This document shows, one piece after another, positions 52,652 through 61,410 of a DNA stretch of 64,000 nucleotides. A program made the translations under genes and the position numbers. Numbering within the stretch: the first letter of the stretch is position 1; every line of letters begins with the position of its first letter. This DNA is from Comamonas serinivorans (GTDB taxonomy: Bacteria > Pseudomonadota > Gammaproteobacteria > Burkholderiales > Burkholderiaceae_C): contig NZ_CP021455.1 of NCBI RefSeq assembly GCF_002158865.1, positions 3,720,001 to 3,784,000 of the forward strand. Direction: 5' to 3'. Under the pieces are notes generated by a model. The model saw nothing but the letters and a program-made list of their open reading frames with translations. It did not search any database and was not told the DNA's origin.

Positions 52652-54364
52652 TCAGGCCGTGGCCTCGCCCAGCACGCGGAAGCCGTGCGTGCCGTCGCGG
52701 CCCAGCTGTTCGACCAAGCCGTATTCCCAATCCAGGTAGGCCTGCATGGCTTCGCGCGGCGCGTCCGTGCCCTCGTAGGGGCGGCGGTAGCGATCGATGC
52801 GCGGCGACGCCAGGTTGTGCTCGCCGGATTCGGTGGGCAAGCCCGCCGCCTGCCAGGCCGCATTGCCGCCGTCCAGCAGCAGCACCTCGGCCGAGGTGAG
52901 CTGCTGCAGCTCGGCCACGGCATACGCGGCCAGCGAACTGTTGCCGCAGGTCAGCACATAGCGCTTGGCCACGGGCAGCCGGGGCAGCGCCTCGGCCAGC
53001 TGCGGGCGCAGCACGAACCAGGCCCCGGGGATGTGGGCTTTGACGTGGTTGGCGCTGGTGGTCAGGTTGAGGACCACGGTGTCGTTGGCCTGCACGTCGG
53101 CGCCTTCGATGCCCAGCCACTGGGCCAGCGCCTGGGGCGACACGCGGCGCACGCCGGCCGGCACAGGCGGCAGCGTGGCGGCCGGCACACCGGTCTCGCG
53201 GAAGGCGTTGGCCGCGGCCGCGGGCAGCTGCTGCGCATCGGCGGCCAGGTCCAGCACCCACACGTCCCAGTTCATCTGCGCCAGCCACGAGGCGCTCATG
53301 TTGGCGCGCGCGCCATCGTCGTCGACCAGCACGATGCGGGCGCCGCGCACGGGCACGGTGTGGTCGGTCTCCTGCACCAGCTGGCCGCCCGGTGCGTTGG
53401 CAAAACCGGGCAGGTGGGCATGGGCGTACTCCTCGGGCGTGCGCACGTCGAGCAGGTAGGTGGTGCGCGCGGCCTCGGCCACGAAGCGGTCCACATCGGC
53501 CAGCGTGGCGCGTTTCACGCCGGCGCCATCGGCCACGCGGCGGGCGCGCTCGGCGGCCTGCAGGCGCTCGGCCTCGCTCACGGGGCCGAAACGACGGCTG
53601 GCGCCGTGGTCCAGCGTCTGGCCGGCCAGCGTCCAGCCGATGGTGCCGTTGCGCAGCGCGGCAATGGGATTGGGCAGGCCGGCGTTGACCAGCGACTGCG
53701 TGCCGATGATGGAGCGCGTGCGACCCGCGCAGTTGACGATGATCTGCGTGGCCGGGTTGGGCGCCAGGTTGGCCGCGCGCAGCACCACTTCGGCACCGGG
53801 CACGCTGATGCCGGTGTGGATGCTCATGGTCTGGTATTCGTCGAAGCGGCGCATGTCCAGCACCACCACGTCGGCCTGGGCGTCGAGCAGGGCCTTGACC
53901 TCTTGCGCCGACAGCGAAGGCGTGTGGCGCTTGGCCTCGACCAGCTCGCCGAACGACTTGCTGGGCACGTTCACGTCGATGAACAGCTCGCCGCCGGCCT
54001 CGCGCCACCCTTGCAGGCCGCCCTGCAGCAGGGCCAGCTGGGTGTAGCCCAGCTCGCGCAGTTTGTTCAGCGCGCGCGGCGCCAGGCCTTCGCCGTTGTC
54101 GTAAACGACGATGGCCGTGTCGCGGCGCGGGATGCGGCGCCAGGCGTCGAGCTCGATGCGACCCAGCGGCAGGTTGGCCGCGAACAGCGGATGACTCTGG
54201 GCGAAGGGGTCTTCCTCGCGCACGTCGAGCAGGGCGATCTCCTGCCCGGCCAGCAGGGCCTGGCGCACCTGCGCCGGGGTCCATTCGGCAACCGAGGAAG
54301 ACGCGGCGCCGGGCGCAGACGGGGCGGTGGAAGACGGGGTGGAGGTCAAGGTGGCCTGGGTCAT
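52652..54364 (-). CDS. Four-domain rhodanese-like sulfurtransferase
   Basis: This 570-residue protein has four rhodanese domains in tandem (about 25-125, 145-255, 285-375, 405-515). The second has its active-site cysteine at C212 (NCAGRTRS) and the fourth at C473 (TCGNSSLA). The first and third have Asp at the corresponding place (YDNGEG, VDDDGA) and are probably structural. Catalytic domains move sulfane sulfur from thiosulfate or persulfides to cyanide or proteins. The gene lies just after the thiol dioxygenase gene on the same strand, which suggests a joint role in cysteine or mercaptan sulfur oxidation. Confidence 0.9.
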   Translation of the reverse strand: MTQATLTSTPSSTAPSAPGAASSSVAEWTPAQVRQALLAGQEIALLDVREEDPFAQSHPLFAANLPLGRIELDAWRRIPRRDTAIVVYDNGEGLAPRALNKLRELGYTQLALLQGGLQGWREAGGELFIDVNVPSKSFGELVEAKRHTPSLSAQEVKALLDAQADVVVLDMRRFDEYQTMSIHTGISVPGAEVVLRAANLAPNPATQIIVNCAGRTRSIIGTQSLVNAGLPNPIAALRNGTIGWTLAGQTLDHGASRRFGPVSEAERLQAAERARRVADGAGVKRATLADVDRFVAEAARTTYLLDVRTPEEYAHAHLPGFANAPGGQLVQETDHTVPVRGARIVLVDDDGARANMSASWLAQMNWDVWVLDLAADAQQLPAAAANAFRETGVPAATLPPVPAGVRRVSPQALAQWLGIEGADVQANDTVVLNLTTSANHVKAHIPGAWFVLRPQLAEALPRLPVAKRYVLTCGNSSLAAYAVAELQQLTSAEVLLLDGGNAAWQAAGLPTESGEHNLASPRIDRYRRPYEGTDAPREAMQAYLDWEYGLVEQLGRDGTHGFRVLGEATA

Positions 54365-54438
54365 GGATCAGGAAGGGTCAGCGGTGAACAGGCCCGGCAG
54401 TCGGGCTGGAAGGGATGAAGTCAGCAGCCAATCTGCAT

Positions 54439-54490
54439 GCCGTATGGCTGCGCCGCCATTTCATGGCAAACGAGCATGCAACCATACCCC
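54439..54490. repeat. 52-bp palindromic element, copy 17
   Basis: Ends GCCGTAT and ATACCCC flank CCATT and AACGA. It lies 9 bp beyond the thiol dioxygenase stop codon, in the gap before the rhodanese gene. Confidence 0.85.
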
Positions 54491-54499
54491 ATGCATCGA

Positions 54500-55225
54500 T
54501 CAGGCCGCGCGCGACACGTCCCACAGGTTGGGCAGCACGGTGTTGCTGTAGCCCGAGATGAAGGGCTTGGTCTGCCCATCGGGGGTGAACACGTGGCGCG
54601 ACACGCCGCCGATGTTGGCGCCGTAGACGTGGATGCTGATGGACACGCGGTCGTCGAAGGCGTTGCGCACCTGGTGCACGTCGTGGTCGGGCGGGTAGAC
54701 GGCCTCGACGTCGCCGGGCAGCAGGCGCTCGGGCTCGCCCTCGGGCTGCCAGCGGCCGACGCCGTCCTGCACAAAGCGCTGCGAATGCTCGCTGCCGCGC
54801 AGCATGCCGATCAGGCCCCAGACGGTGTGGTCATGGATGGGCGTCTGCTGGCCGGGGCCCCAGACGAAGCTCACCACCGAGAAGCGCCCCAGCGCGTCGG
54901 CGTGCAGCAGGTGCTGCTGGTAGTGCTCGGGGTGCGGTTGGGCACAGGCCTCGGGCAGCCAGTCGTCGTGGCGCACCAGCTCGGACAGCAGGCCGGCTCC
55001 GTGTTGCACGATGTGGGCGGTGTCGGGCGCTTGCTCGACCAGGGCCGCCAGGCGCTGCAGAAAGCCACGCAGCCGGGCCAGGTTGGGGGCCGGGGTCACG
55101 GCATCGGCGTGGGCGGGCGCCATGGCCACCGCGCCGGCTGGGGCGTTGGCCAAAGGGCTGGCCGATTGGCTTGCCGAGTGGCTTGCCCGAGGGCTGGTCG
55201 CCGGGGACAGGGGAATGCGGGTCAT
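54500..55225 (-). CDS. Thiol dioxygenase (cysteine or 3-mercaptopropionate dioxygenase), cupin fold
   Basis: This 241-residue cupin protein oxidises a small thiol to its sulfinate with iron and O2. The iron ligands are H131 and H133 (TPIHDHTVWGLIG) and H184 (DHDVHQVRN). Sequence alone does not tell cysteine from 3-mercaptopropionate. The first 45 residues are an extra Ser/Ala-rich stretch containing a 4-residue repeat (ASHS, ASQS, ASPL) encoded by a 12-bp tandem repeat. It probably shares a transcript with the rhodanese gene, since no terminator is seen between them. Confidence 0.88.
   Translation of the reverse strand: MTRIPLSPATSPRASHSASQSASPLANAPAGAVAMAPAHADAVTPAPNLARLRGFLQRLAALVEQAPDTAHIVQHGAGLLSELVRHDDWLPEACAQPHPEHYQQHLLHADALGRFSVVSFVWGPGQQTPIHDHTVWGLIGMLRGSEHSQRFVQDGVGRWQPEGEPERLLPGDVEAVYPPDHDVHQVRNAFDDRVSISIHVYGANIGGVSRHVFTPDGQTKPFISGYSNTVLPNLWDVSRAA
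55143..55188. repeat. 12-bp degenerate tandem repeat in the thiol dioxygenase gene
   Basis: Units of the type CGGCAAGCCACT (read on the minus strand) encode a short Ala-Ser repeat near the N-terminus. The unit is the same as at 36604-36639. Confidence 0.75.
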
Positions 55226-55398
55226 GGTGGCGATTGAACCGCAAATGGCCTGCGCGCGCTGAACGGCTTTCGCATATGCAAGCGCGATTTCGTTCGTTCA
55301 CAGCCCGCGGGGGCCTGGCGTGCAATGCGCAGCATCGCCACACCGTGCCAGCGCCTGCGCTGCGCCAACGTGGTTCTCCCTCCCACGCAAGGATCTGC

Positions 55399-56430
55399 AT
55401 GCGCACTCTGCCCCCCTTCCCCGCCCTGCCCTCATCCCCCTCGCGCCGCACCTGGCTGGGCCGCGGTGCTGCCCTGGCCGCGCTGGGCGGCGCCGGCGCG
55501 CTGGGCCTGTCGAACCACCCGGCCAGGGCCGCCACCCTCACGCCCATCAAGCTGGCCTGGAACGCCAACGCCCCCTGCCTGGCCGCCGCGCCCGTGGCGC
55601 AGAGCAAGGGCATCTTTGCCAAGCACGGGCTGCAGGTCGAGCTCATCAACTTCTCGGGTTCGACCGATCAGCTGCTCGAGGTGATCGCCACCTCGAAAGC
55701 CGATGCGGCGCTCGGCATGATCCACCGCTGGATCAAGCCGCTGGAGTCGGGCCTGGACGTGAAACTGGTGGGCAGCTCGCACGGCGGCTGCTCGCGCCTG
55801 GTGGGCTATGAAAAGGCCGGCATCACCTCGCTGGCCTCGCTCAAGGGCAAGACGATTGCCGTGTCCGACCTCAATGCGCCGGGCAAGAACTTCTTCTCCG
55901 TGCTGCTCAAGAAGAACGGCATCGACCCCGAGAAGGACGTGCAGTGGCGCCAGTTCCCGGCCGACATGCTGGGCCTGGCGGTGGAAAAGGGCGAAGCCCA
56001 TGCGATCGCCGACGGCGACCCCAACCTGGTGTTCATCCAGCGCAAGACGGCGGGCCTGGTGGACATCGCCACCAACCTGTCGGGCGAGTACGCGGCCAAG
56101 ACCTGCTGCGTGGTGGGCGTGGGCGGCAAGCTGCTGCGCCAGAACAAGCCGGTGGTGGCACAGCTGGTGCGCGCCATCGTCGAGGCTTCGGACTACGTCG
56201 CCGACAACCCCGGCGAAGCGGCGCGCGCCTTCGCGCCCTATTCCAAGGCCAGCGAGGCCGACCTGCGCGCCGTGCTGGGCACGCTGACCCACCGCAGCCA
56301 CCCCGTGGGCCACAACCTGCGTCAGGAGATCGAGTTCTACGCCCGCGACTTCAAGCTGGTCGGCGTGCTCAAGCCCTCGACCGACCCTGCCAAGTACGCC
56401 AACCACGTGTTCGCCGACGTGCTGGGCTGA
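55399..56430 (+). CDS. Sulfonate/nitrate/taurine-type ABC transporter substrate-binding protein
   Basis: This 343-residue protein has a Tat-like signal (SRRTWLGRGAALAALGG, cleaved near ARA) and an SsuA/NMT1-type periplasmic fold. Phrases are APVAQSKGIFAKHGLQVELI, SKADAALGMIHRW and a lobe with KGKTIAVSD. It should bind a small organosulfur or related compound and feed the permease and ATPase that follow. Neighbouring thiol dioxygenase, monooxygenase and FMN reductase genes favour a sulfonate. An AAGGAT site precedes the ATG at 55399. Confidence 0.85.
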   Translation: MRTLPPFPALPSSPSRRTWLGRGAALAALGGAGALGLSNHPARAATLTPIKLAWNANAPCLAAAPVAQSKGIFAKHGLQVELINFSGSTDQLLEVIATSKADAALGMIHRWIKPLESGLDVKLVGSSHGGCSRLVGYEKAGITSLASLKGKTIAVSDLNAPGKNFFSVLLKKNGIDPEKDVQWRQFPADMLGLAVEKGEAHAIADGDPNLVFIQRKTAGLVDIATNLSGEYAAKTCCVVGVGGKLLRQNKPVVAQLVRAIVEASDYVADNPGEAARAFAPYSKASEADLRAVLGTLTHRSHPVGHNLRQEIEFYARDFKLVGVLKPSTDPAKYANHVFADVLG

Positions 56431-56452
56431 CGCCACCAGGAGAGAGAACACC

Positions 56453-57523
56453 ATGAGTGCCGTCGCCGACCATGTCCTGCCCGCGCCGCCCGAGGTGCGC
56501 GCGTCTTCTGCCACCGCCGCCCCGCGCAGCCCCGCCGTACCGGTCCCGCGCAGGCGGCTGCACACCTGGGGCGTGGGCCTGCTGGCCGCCGCGGCCTGGC
56601 TGGGTCTGGGCCTGCTGACCCTGCTGGTGCCCAACCAGGAAGCCGGCTTCAGCGAGTGGGTGTACACGACCGAGTTCGGCGTGGTGGCGCTGGCCGCCGC
56701 GGCCGTGTTGGCCGTGCTGTCGCTCTGGCCCGCCGTGGCCCAGGCCCGCACGCCTGTCCTGGGCACGCTGCGCCACACCGGCCCCTGGCTGGTGGCCGCG
56801 GGCGTGGGCCTGGCGCTGTGGGAGCTGGCCACCGCCAAGACCGCGTGGCTGCCGACGCCGTTCTTTGCGCCCCCCACGGCCCTGGCCGAGGTCTACGTGA
56901 CCGACTGGGCCCGTCTGGGCGAAAGCGCCTTCAACTCGCTCAAGCTGCTGGCCATCGGCACCGGCATCGGCGGTCTGTGGGGGTTTGCCGTGGGCGTGTG
57001 GATCGGCTGGTCGCGCGTGGCCAATTACTGGATCCACCCGGTGCTGCGCGTGCTGGGCCCGGTGCCCACCACGGCGCTGCTGCCGATCTGCTTTTACTTC
57101 TTCCCGTCCAGCTGGTCCACGGCCATCTTCCTGATTGCGCTGGGCACCGCGTTTCCGGTCGCCATCCTCACCTGGTCGGGCGTGGTCAGCGTGAACAAGC
57201 AGTACTACGACGTGGCCCGCACCCTGGGGGCCAGCCAGGCCTTCCTCATCTTCCGCGTGGCGATTCCGGCGGCCCTGCCGCAGGTGTTCGTGGGCCTGTT
57301 CATGGGCCTGGGCGCGGCGTTTTCGACGCTGGTGGTGGCGGAGATGCTGGGCGTGAAATCGGGCCTGGGCTGGTACCTGACCTGGGCGCAAGGCTGGGCC
57401 AGCTACCCCAACATGTACGCCGCCCTGCTGCTGATGGCCCTGCTGTTCTCGGGCGTGATCAGCCTGCTGTTCGCCGTGCGCGGCCGCGTGCTGGCCTGGC
57501 AAAAGGGGGTGGTGACATGGTGA
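56453..57523 (+). CDS. ABC transporter permease (SsuC/TauC type)
   Basis: This 356-residue inner-membrane protein has two extra hydrophobic segments near residues 43-62 and 72-100, then the six-helix BPD permease core from about 105. The coupling loop with the EAA-like phrase VARTLGASQAFLIFRVAIPAALPQVFVG is clear. It lies 22 bp after the binding-protein gene and overlaps the ATPase gene by 7 bp. It forms the membrane channel of the proposed sulfonate importer. Confidence 0.88.
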   Translation: MSAVADHVLPAPPEVRASSATAAPRSPAVPVPRRRLHTWGVGLLAAAAWLGLGLLTLLVPNQEAGFSEWVYTTEFGVVALAAAAVLAVLSLWPAVAQARTPVLGTLRHTGPWLVAAGVGLALWELATAKTAWLPTPFFAPPTALAEVYVTDWARLGESAFNSLKLLAIGTGIGGLWGFAVGVWIGWSRVANYWIHPVLRVLGPVPTTALLPICFYFFPSSWSTAIFLIALGTAFPVAILTWSGVVSVNKQYYDVARTLGASQAFLIFRVAIPAALPQVFVGLFMGLGAAFSTLVVAEMLGVKSGLGWYLTWAQGWASYPNMYAALLLMALLFSGVISLLFAVRGRVLAWQKGVVTW

Positions 57524-58548
57524 GCGTGCTTGACCTGGCCGATGACGACGCAGTATATGCACCTCACCGTCCTTCTGAAAACGAAGATGGACCGGTACTA
57601 CCTTCATCATCTTCACCCCCGCAAGCCGGCGCCCACATCGACGTGCAGGCGGTCAGCCATTGGTTCGACCTGCCGCAGCGCAGCGCGGCCGACGCGCAGG
57701 CGCTGCAGGTCATCGACGACCTGAGCCTGCAGATCGCGCCGGGCGAGTTCGTCGCCCTGATCGGCCCCAGCGGCTGCGGCAAGAGCTCGTTGCTGCGCCT
57801 GGTGGCCGGGCTGGAGCAGCCGCGGCAAGGCGCCATCACGCACGACGGCGAGGCCATCACGCGGCCGCACCCGTCGCGCATCGTGGTGTTCCAGGACCCG
57901 ACGCTGTTCCCCTGGCGCACGGTGTGGCAGAACGTGGCGCTGGGCCTGCAGGCCCGCGGCGTGCGCCACAAGCCCCCACGCTCCCCGGCTGCGCTCGGGT
58001 CCCTGCCCCCCAAGGGGGCTGGCCTGGCTTGGGGCGGCCCTGCGCTGCGGCCGGCGCCCCCACGCTCCCCGACCGCGCTCGAGTCCCTTCCCCGGGGGGC
58101 TGGCCTGGCTCAGGAGCGGCCCTTCGCTGCGGCTGGCGTTGCGCAGGCGTTGGACATGGTGGGCCTGACGGCGTTCGCCCGAGCCTACCCGCACCAGCTG
58201 TCAGGGGGCATGGCGCAGCGCGTGGCGCTGGCGCGCGCCCTGGTCAACGAGCCCAGCCTGCTGGTGCTGGACGAACCGCTGGGCAAGCTCGATTCGCTGA
58301 CGCGGCTGCACATGCAGGGCGAGCTGCTGCGGCTGTGGCAAAGCCAGGGCTTTTCCACGCTGCTGGTCACCCACGACGTGGAAGAAGCGCTGTACCTGGC
58401 GCAGCGCGTGGTGGTGCTCAGCGAGCGGCCGACCCACATCAAGCAGGTGCTGGTGAACGACCTGCCCTACCCGCGCCAGCGCACGCACCCGCGCTTCATC
58501 GCGCTGCGCCAGCAGGCGCTGGGCCTGCTGGGCCTGAGCACGGATTGA
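57517..58548 (+). CDS. ABC transporter ATPase (SsuB type) with two inserted repeat families
   Basis: This 343-residue ATPase has Walker A GPSGCGKSS at 83-91, the Q-loop in VVFQDPTLFPW, signature LSGGMAQRV, Walker B LLVLDEP and the switch His in VTHDVEE. Normal relatives are about 260 residues. Two parts are foreign. Residues about 12-28 are encoded by copy 18 of the 52-bp palindrome. Residues about 153-207 are encoded by two 84-bp GC-rich repeat units between the Q-loop and signature. The reading frame survives both, and all catalytic motifs remain. Whether the protein is active is open. Confidence 0.88.
   Translation: MVSVLDLADDDAVYAPHRPSENEDGPVLPSSSSPPQAGAHIDVQAVSHWFDLPQRSAADAQALQVIDDLSLQIAPGEFVALIGPSGCGKSSLLRLVAGLEQPRQGAITHDGEAITRPHPSRIVVFQDPTLFPWRTVWQNVALGLQARGVRHKPPRSPAALGSLPPKGAGLAWGGPALRPAPPRSPTALESLPRGAGLAQERPFAAAGVAQALDMVGLTAFARAYPHQLSGGMAQRVALARALVNEPSLLVLDEPLGKLDSLTRLHMQGELLRLWQSQGFSTLLVTHDVEEALYLAQRVVVLSERPTHIKQVLVNDLPYPRQRTHPRFIALRQQALGLLGLSTD
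57550..57601. repeat. 52-bp palindromic element, copy 18 (intragenic)
   Basis: Ends GCAGTAT and GTACTAC flank CCGTC and AACGA. It is translated near the N-terminus of the SsuB-like ATPase. It is the only copy found inside a coding region. Confidence 0.78.
57973..58138. repeat. GC-rich repeat family, two 84-bp tandem units in the ATPase gene
   Basis: Both units open CCCCCACGCTCCCCG and contain a C5-G5 palindrome (CCCCCCAAGGGGG in the first, CCCCGGGGGG in the second) followed by CTGGCCTGGCT. The 84-bp period keeps the frame. Related to the insertion in ilvA at 29010-29141. Confidence 0.88.
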
Positions 58549-59775
58549 ATGGACCTGGCCGCGATGCGTGAGCGCGTGCTGGCGGCACTCGACGCCGCCC
58601 AGCGCGCATGGCTGCAGGGGTTGGACCTGCTAGGCCTGGCGCGCACCGTGGACGGCCAGCCCGCCTGGCCGCACGCCTGGCGCTTTTCGGCCCAGGTGCT
58701 GGCCTACGACGCCGGCCTGCTGCGCCAGCTGCTGTGGACGCTGGCGGCCATCGCCCTGGCGCTGACCTGCGCGGGCGCGGCGCTGCTCAGCCAGCGGCGG
58801 ACCCGTCGGCATCGGCAGGTGCCTGCGCCTGCACGCCCCCACCCGCTCTTGACCTGGCCCCGGGCCTGGTGGGCGCTGGCCGCGCTGGCCCTGCTGGCCG
58901 CGCCCTGGCCGCCCGCCCACCTGGTGTTCACGCGCGCCGTGCCCACCAGCTTTCACCAGTCGCCCACGGGCTTCGAGGCGCGTGCCATCGTCGCCGGGCA
59001 GCAGCTGTACGCCGCCCATTGCGCCAGCTGCCACGGCCCCACGGCACGCGGCGACGGTCCCCGCGCCGCCCAGGGCGGCCCGAACGACCTGTGGCCGCCC
59101 ACGCTGATCGGCAACCTGCTGAGCAAGCGGCTGGAGGGCGAGCTGCTTTGGCGCGTGCGCCACGGCTGGCAGGCCGACGAGGGCCCGCACCCGCCGCATG
59201 CCTTTGGCGCCGCGCTGAGCGCCGAGCAGACCTGGCAGGTGCTGGACTTCCTGCGCGCCAATGCCGCCGGCCAGAATGTGGCCGAGGGCGGCGGCTGGCC
59301 CCAACCCGTGCGCCTGCCCCGCGCGCAAAGCGCTTGTCCCGCCGCCCCAGCCAGCCTGCGCACGCGCCTGGTGTTCGCCGACACGGTGCCGGCCGACCTG
59401 CGCCCCGATCCCCGCCTGTTCACCGTGCTGGTCACCCCCGCTGGAGCGGCATCTGGCGCGGCCGACTCGGTGGCCGTCGACTGCACCCTCGACGACCCCG
59501 ATTTCCGCACCGCCATGGCCCAGCTGTTGGGCGTGCCCCCCACCAGCCTGAACGGCCACCAGGTGCTGAGCGACCGCGCCGGCTGGCTGCGCGCGCGCAG
59601 CACGCCGGGCGCCGCGGGTTGGCGCGACGACGACTTGCTGTGCCAGACCCCGACCGGCCCCGAAGCCGCCGTGGCCGATGCCAGCCGCCCCGTCGGCGAA
59701 GGCCTGGATGCGCTCATCGCCCGCATGGACGCCGCGCCGCTGCTGCCCCTGCGCGCGGGCTTTGCGCACCGCTGA
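58549..59775 (+). CDS. Membrane-anchored cytochrome c-like protein
   Basis: This 408-residue protein starts directly at the ATPase stop codon, so it belongs to the transporter operon. Hydrophobic helices lie at about 61-80 and 104-122. A class I cytochrome c domain follows with heme motif CASCH at 158-162. Where the usual axial Met stands (MPAFG-like), the sequence reads PPHAFG, so the sixth ligand may be His. The C-terminal 150 residues match nothing I know. A periplasmic electron-transfer role linked to organosulfur oxidation is inference. Confidence 0.75.
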   Translation: MDLAAMRERVLAALDAAQRAWLQGLDLLGLARTVDGQPAWPHAWRFSAQVLAYDAGLLRQLLWTLAAIALALTCAGAALLSQRRTRRHRQVPAPARPHPLLTWPRAWWALAALALLAAPWPPAHLVFTRAVPTSFHQSPTGFEARAIVAGQQLYAAHCASCHGPTARGDGPRAAQGGPNDLWPPTLIGNLLSKRLEGELLWRVRHGWQADEGPHPPHAFGAALSAEQTWQVLDFLRANAAGQNVAEGGGWPQPVRLPRAQSACPAAPASLRTRLVFADTVPADLRPDPRLFTVLVTPAGAASGAADSVAVDCTLDDPDFRTAMAQLLGVPPTSLNGHQVLSDRAGWLRARSTPGAAGWRDDDLLCQTPTGPEAAVADASRPVGEGLDALIARMDAAPLLPLRAGFAHR

Positions 59776-60160
59776 GCCCCTCGGTCGAATGCCGGTGGCG
59801 AAGCACTGACGCGGAAGAGCCCCACGCTTTGAGACGCCGCTGCCGCCAGGCCTGTGCGCGCCAGCAACCGGCCGCCACCTGAACCCTGGACCGCGCTGAA
59901 CCCGTGGTGATGGCGGCAGGATGGCCGGCGTCCGCGCCACCACGCCGCGTCAGTCACGTGGTCGCAGACACGCAGTAAACAGCGCCGCATGCAGACGCGC
60001 AGCCGGCACGGCGGGCCCTGGGTCGGCCGCGGCACGCAGCCATCACACCGGCCTGCCCATATGCGCCCCACGCATGTGAAAGCACGTTTTTGTTCGTTGT
60101 TCAACGCTGGCCGCGTGCCGAAGATCGATGCCATTCCTTCTCGACCTTCAGGAGCCATTC
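59776..60160. other. Intergenic region upstream of the SsuD-like gene
   Basis: About 385 bp with no supportable gene. It may hold a promoter for the monooxygenase operon; no strong motif was seen. An AGGAG ribosome binding site (60150-60154) lies at its end. Confidence 0.45.
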
Positions 60161-61285
60161 ATGGGCGTTCAGTTCATCGGCATGATCCAGCCGAACGAAA
60201 TCTCGGAAACCTTTGCCCAGCGCGGCGCCAACGTCAACCCGGCCTTTGTGCGCGCCTTTGCGCAAGCGCATGAACACGCGGGCTTCGACCGCGTGCTGGT
60301 CCCGTCCAGCGGCACGAGCCCCGACACCGTGCTGACCGTGACCTACGCCGCCCTGGCCACGCAGCGCATCCACTTCCTGCTGGCGCACCGCCCCGGCTTT
60401 GTGGCGCCCACGCTGGCGGCCCGCCAGTTCGCCACGCTGGACCAGTACATCGACGGCCGCCTGGCCGTGCACTACATCACCGGTGGCTCGGACGCCGACC
60501 AGGCCCGTGACGGCGACTTCGTCGGCCACGACGAACGCTATGCCCGCTCGGACGAGTACCTGGAGGTGCTGCGCAAGGTGTGGACCGCGGACCAGCCCTT
60601 CGACCACGAAGGCAAGTTCTACCGCTTCGAAAACGCCTGGTCCGAGGTCAAGCCGGTGCAGCAGCCCTATGTGCCCATCTTCTTCGGCGGGGCCTCGGCA
60701 CCGGCGCTGGAGGTGGCCGGCAAGCACGCCGACGTGTACGCGCTGTGGGGCGAGTCGCTGAGCCAGGCCGAGTCGCTGGTGAGCCAGGTGCGGGCCTCGG
60801 CCGCCCGCCACCAGCGCGACATCGGCTTTTCGATCTCCTTCCGCCCCATCCTGGGCCGGACCGAGGGCGAAGCCTGGGACAAGGCGGCCCGCATCCTCGA
60901 GGACACGCAGGCGCTGCAAGCCAAGAGTGGCATCGCCCAGGGCTTTGCCCGCGGCGGCCCGGCGCAGAGCGTGGGCGCGCAGCGCCTGCTGGCCGATGCC
61001 GCCAAGGGGGATGTGGTGGACGAGCGCCTGTGGACCGCACTGGCCAAGCAGACCGGCGGCCGCTCCAACTCGACCTCGCTGGTGGGCACGCCCGAGCAGG
61101 TGGCCGACGCCCTGCTCAAGTACCACGCGCTGGGCATAGAACGCTTCCTGATCCGCGGCTTCGACCCGCTGCTGGACGCCGTGGAATACGGCCGCGAGCT
61201 GATTCCGCTGGTGCGCGAAAAAGTGGCCGCACGCGAAGCGCAAGCCCAGACGCAGGCCCTGGCGCTCTCGCGCAAGGCCGCCTGA
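60161..61285 (+). CDS. LLM-class flavin monooxygenase, SsuD-like (alkanesulfonate monooxygenase family)
   Basis: This 374-residue TIM-barrel enzyme belongs to the bacterial luciferase superfamily, close to SsuD. Phrases include HEHAGFDRVLVPSSGTSPD, HYITGGSDADQARDGDF, RSDEYLEVLRKVW and PIFFGGASAPALEVAGKHADVYALWGE. Such enzymes use reduced FMN and O2 to cleave C-S bonds of sulfonates, freeing sulfite. The SsuE-type FMN reductase 1.5 kb downstream would supply FMNH2. The start at 60161 has a good AGGAG site. Confidence 0.9.
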   Translation: MGVQFIGMIQPNEISETFAQRGANVNPAFVRAFAQAHEHAGFDRVLVPSSGTSPDTVLTVTYAALATQRIHFLLAHRPGFVAPTLAARQFATLDQYIDGRLAVHYITGGSDADQARDGDFVGHDERYARSDEYLEVLRKVWTADQPFDHEGKFYRFENAWSEVKPVQQPYVPIFFGGASAPALEVAGKHADVYALWGESLSQAESLVSQVRASAARHQRDIGFSISFRPILGRTEGEAWDKAARILEDTQALQAKSGIAQGFARGGPAQSVGAQRLLADAAKGDVVDERLWTALAKQTGGRSNSTSLVGTPEQVADALLKYHALGIERFLIRGFDPLLDAVEYGRELIPLVREKVAAREAQAQTQALALSRKAA

Positions 61286-61308
61286 TTCCCAGGGTCGATC
61301 ACCACCAT

Positions 61309-61359
61309 GGGGTATTCAGGCTTGTCGATGGATGATGAATCGGCAACGACGAATACCCC
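61309..61359. repeat. 51-bp palindromic element, copy 19
   Basis: Matched ends GGGGTAT and ATACCCC flank TCGAT and ATCGG. It is one base shorter than the other copies. It begins 23 bp after the SsuD-like gene stop codon. Confidence 0.88.
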
Positions 61360-61410
61360 ATCCTCTTTCACCTCGACCCACACCTGCATGCCCCACGGCC
61401 ACGCCGCCCC

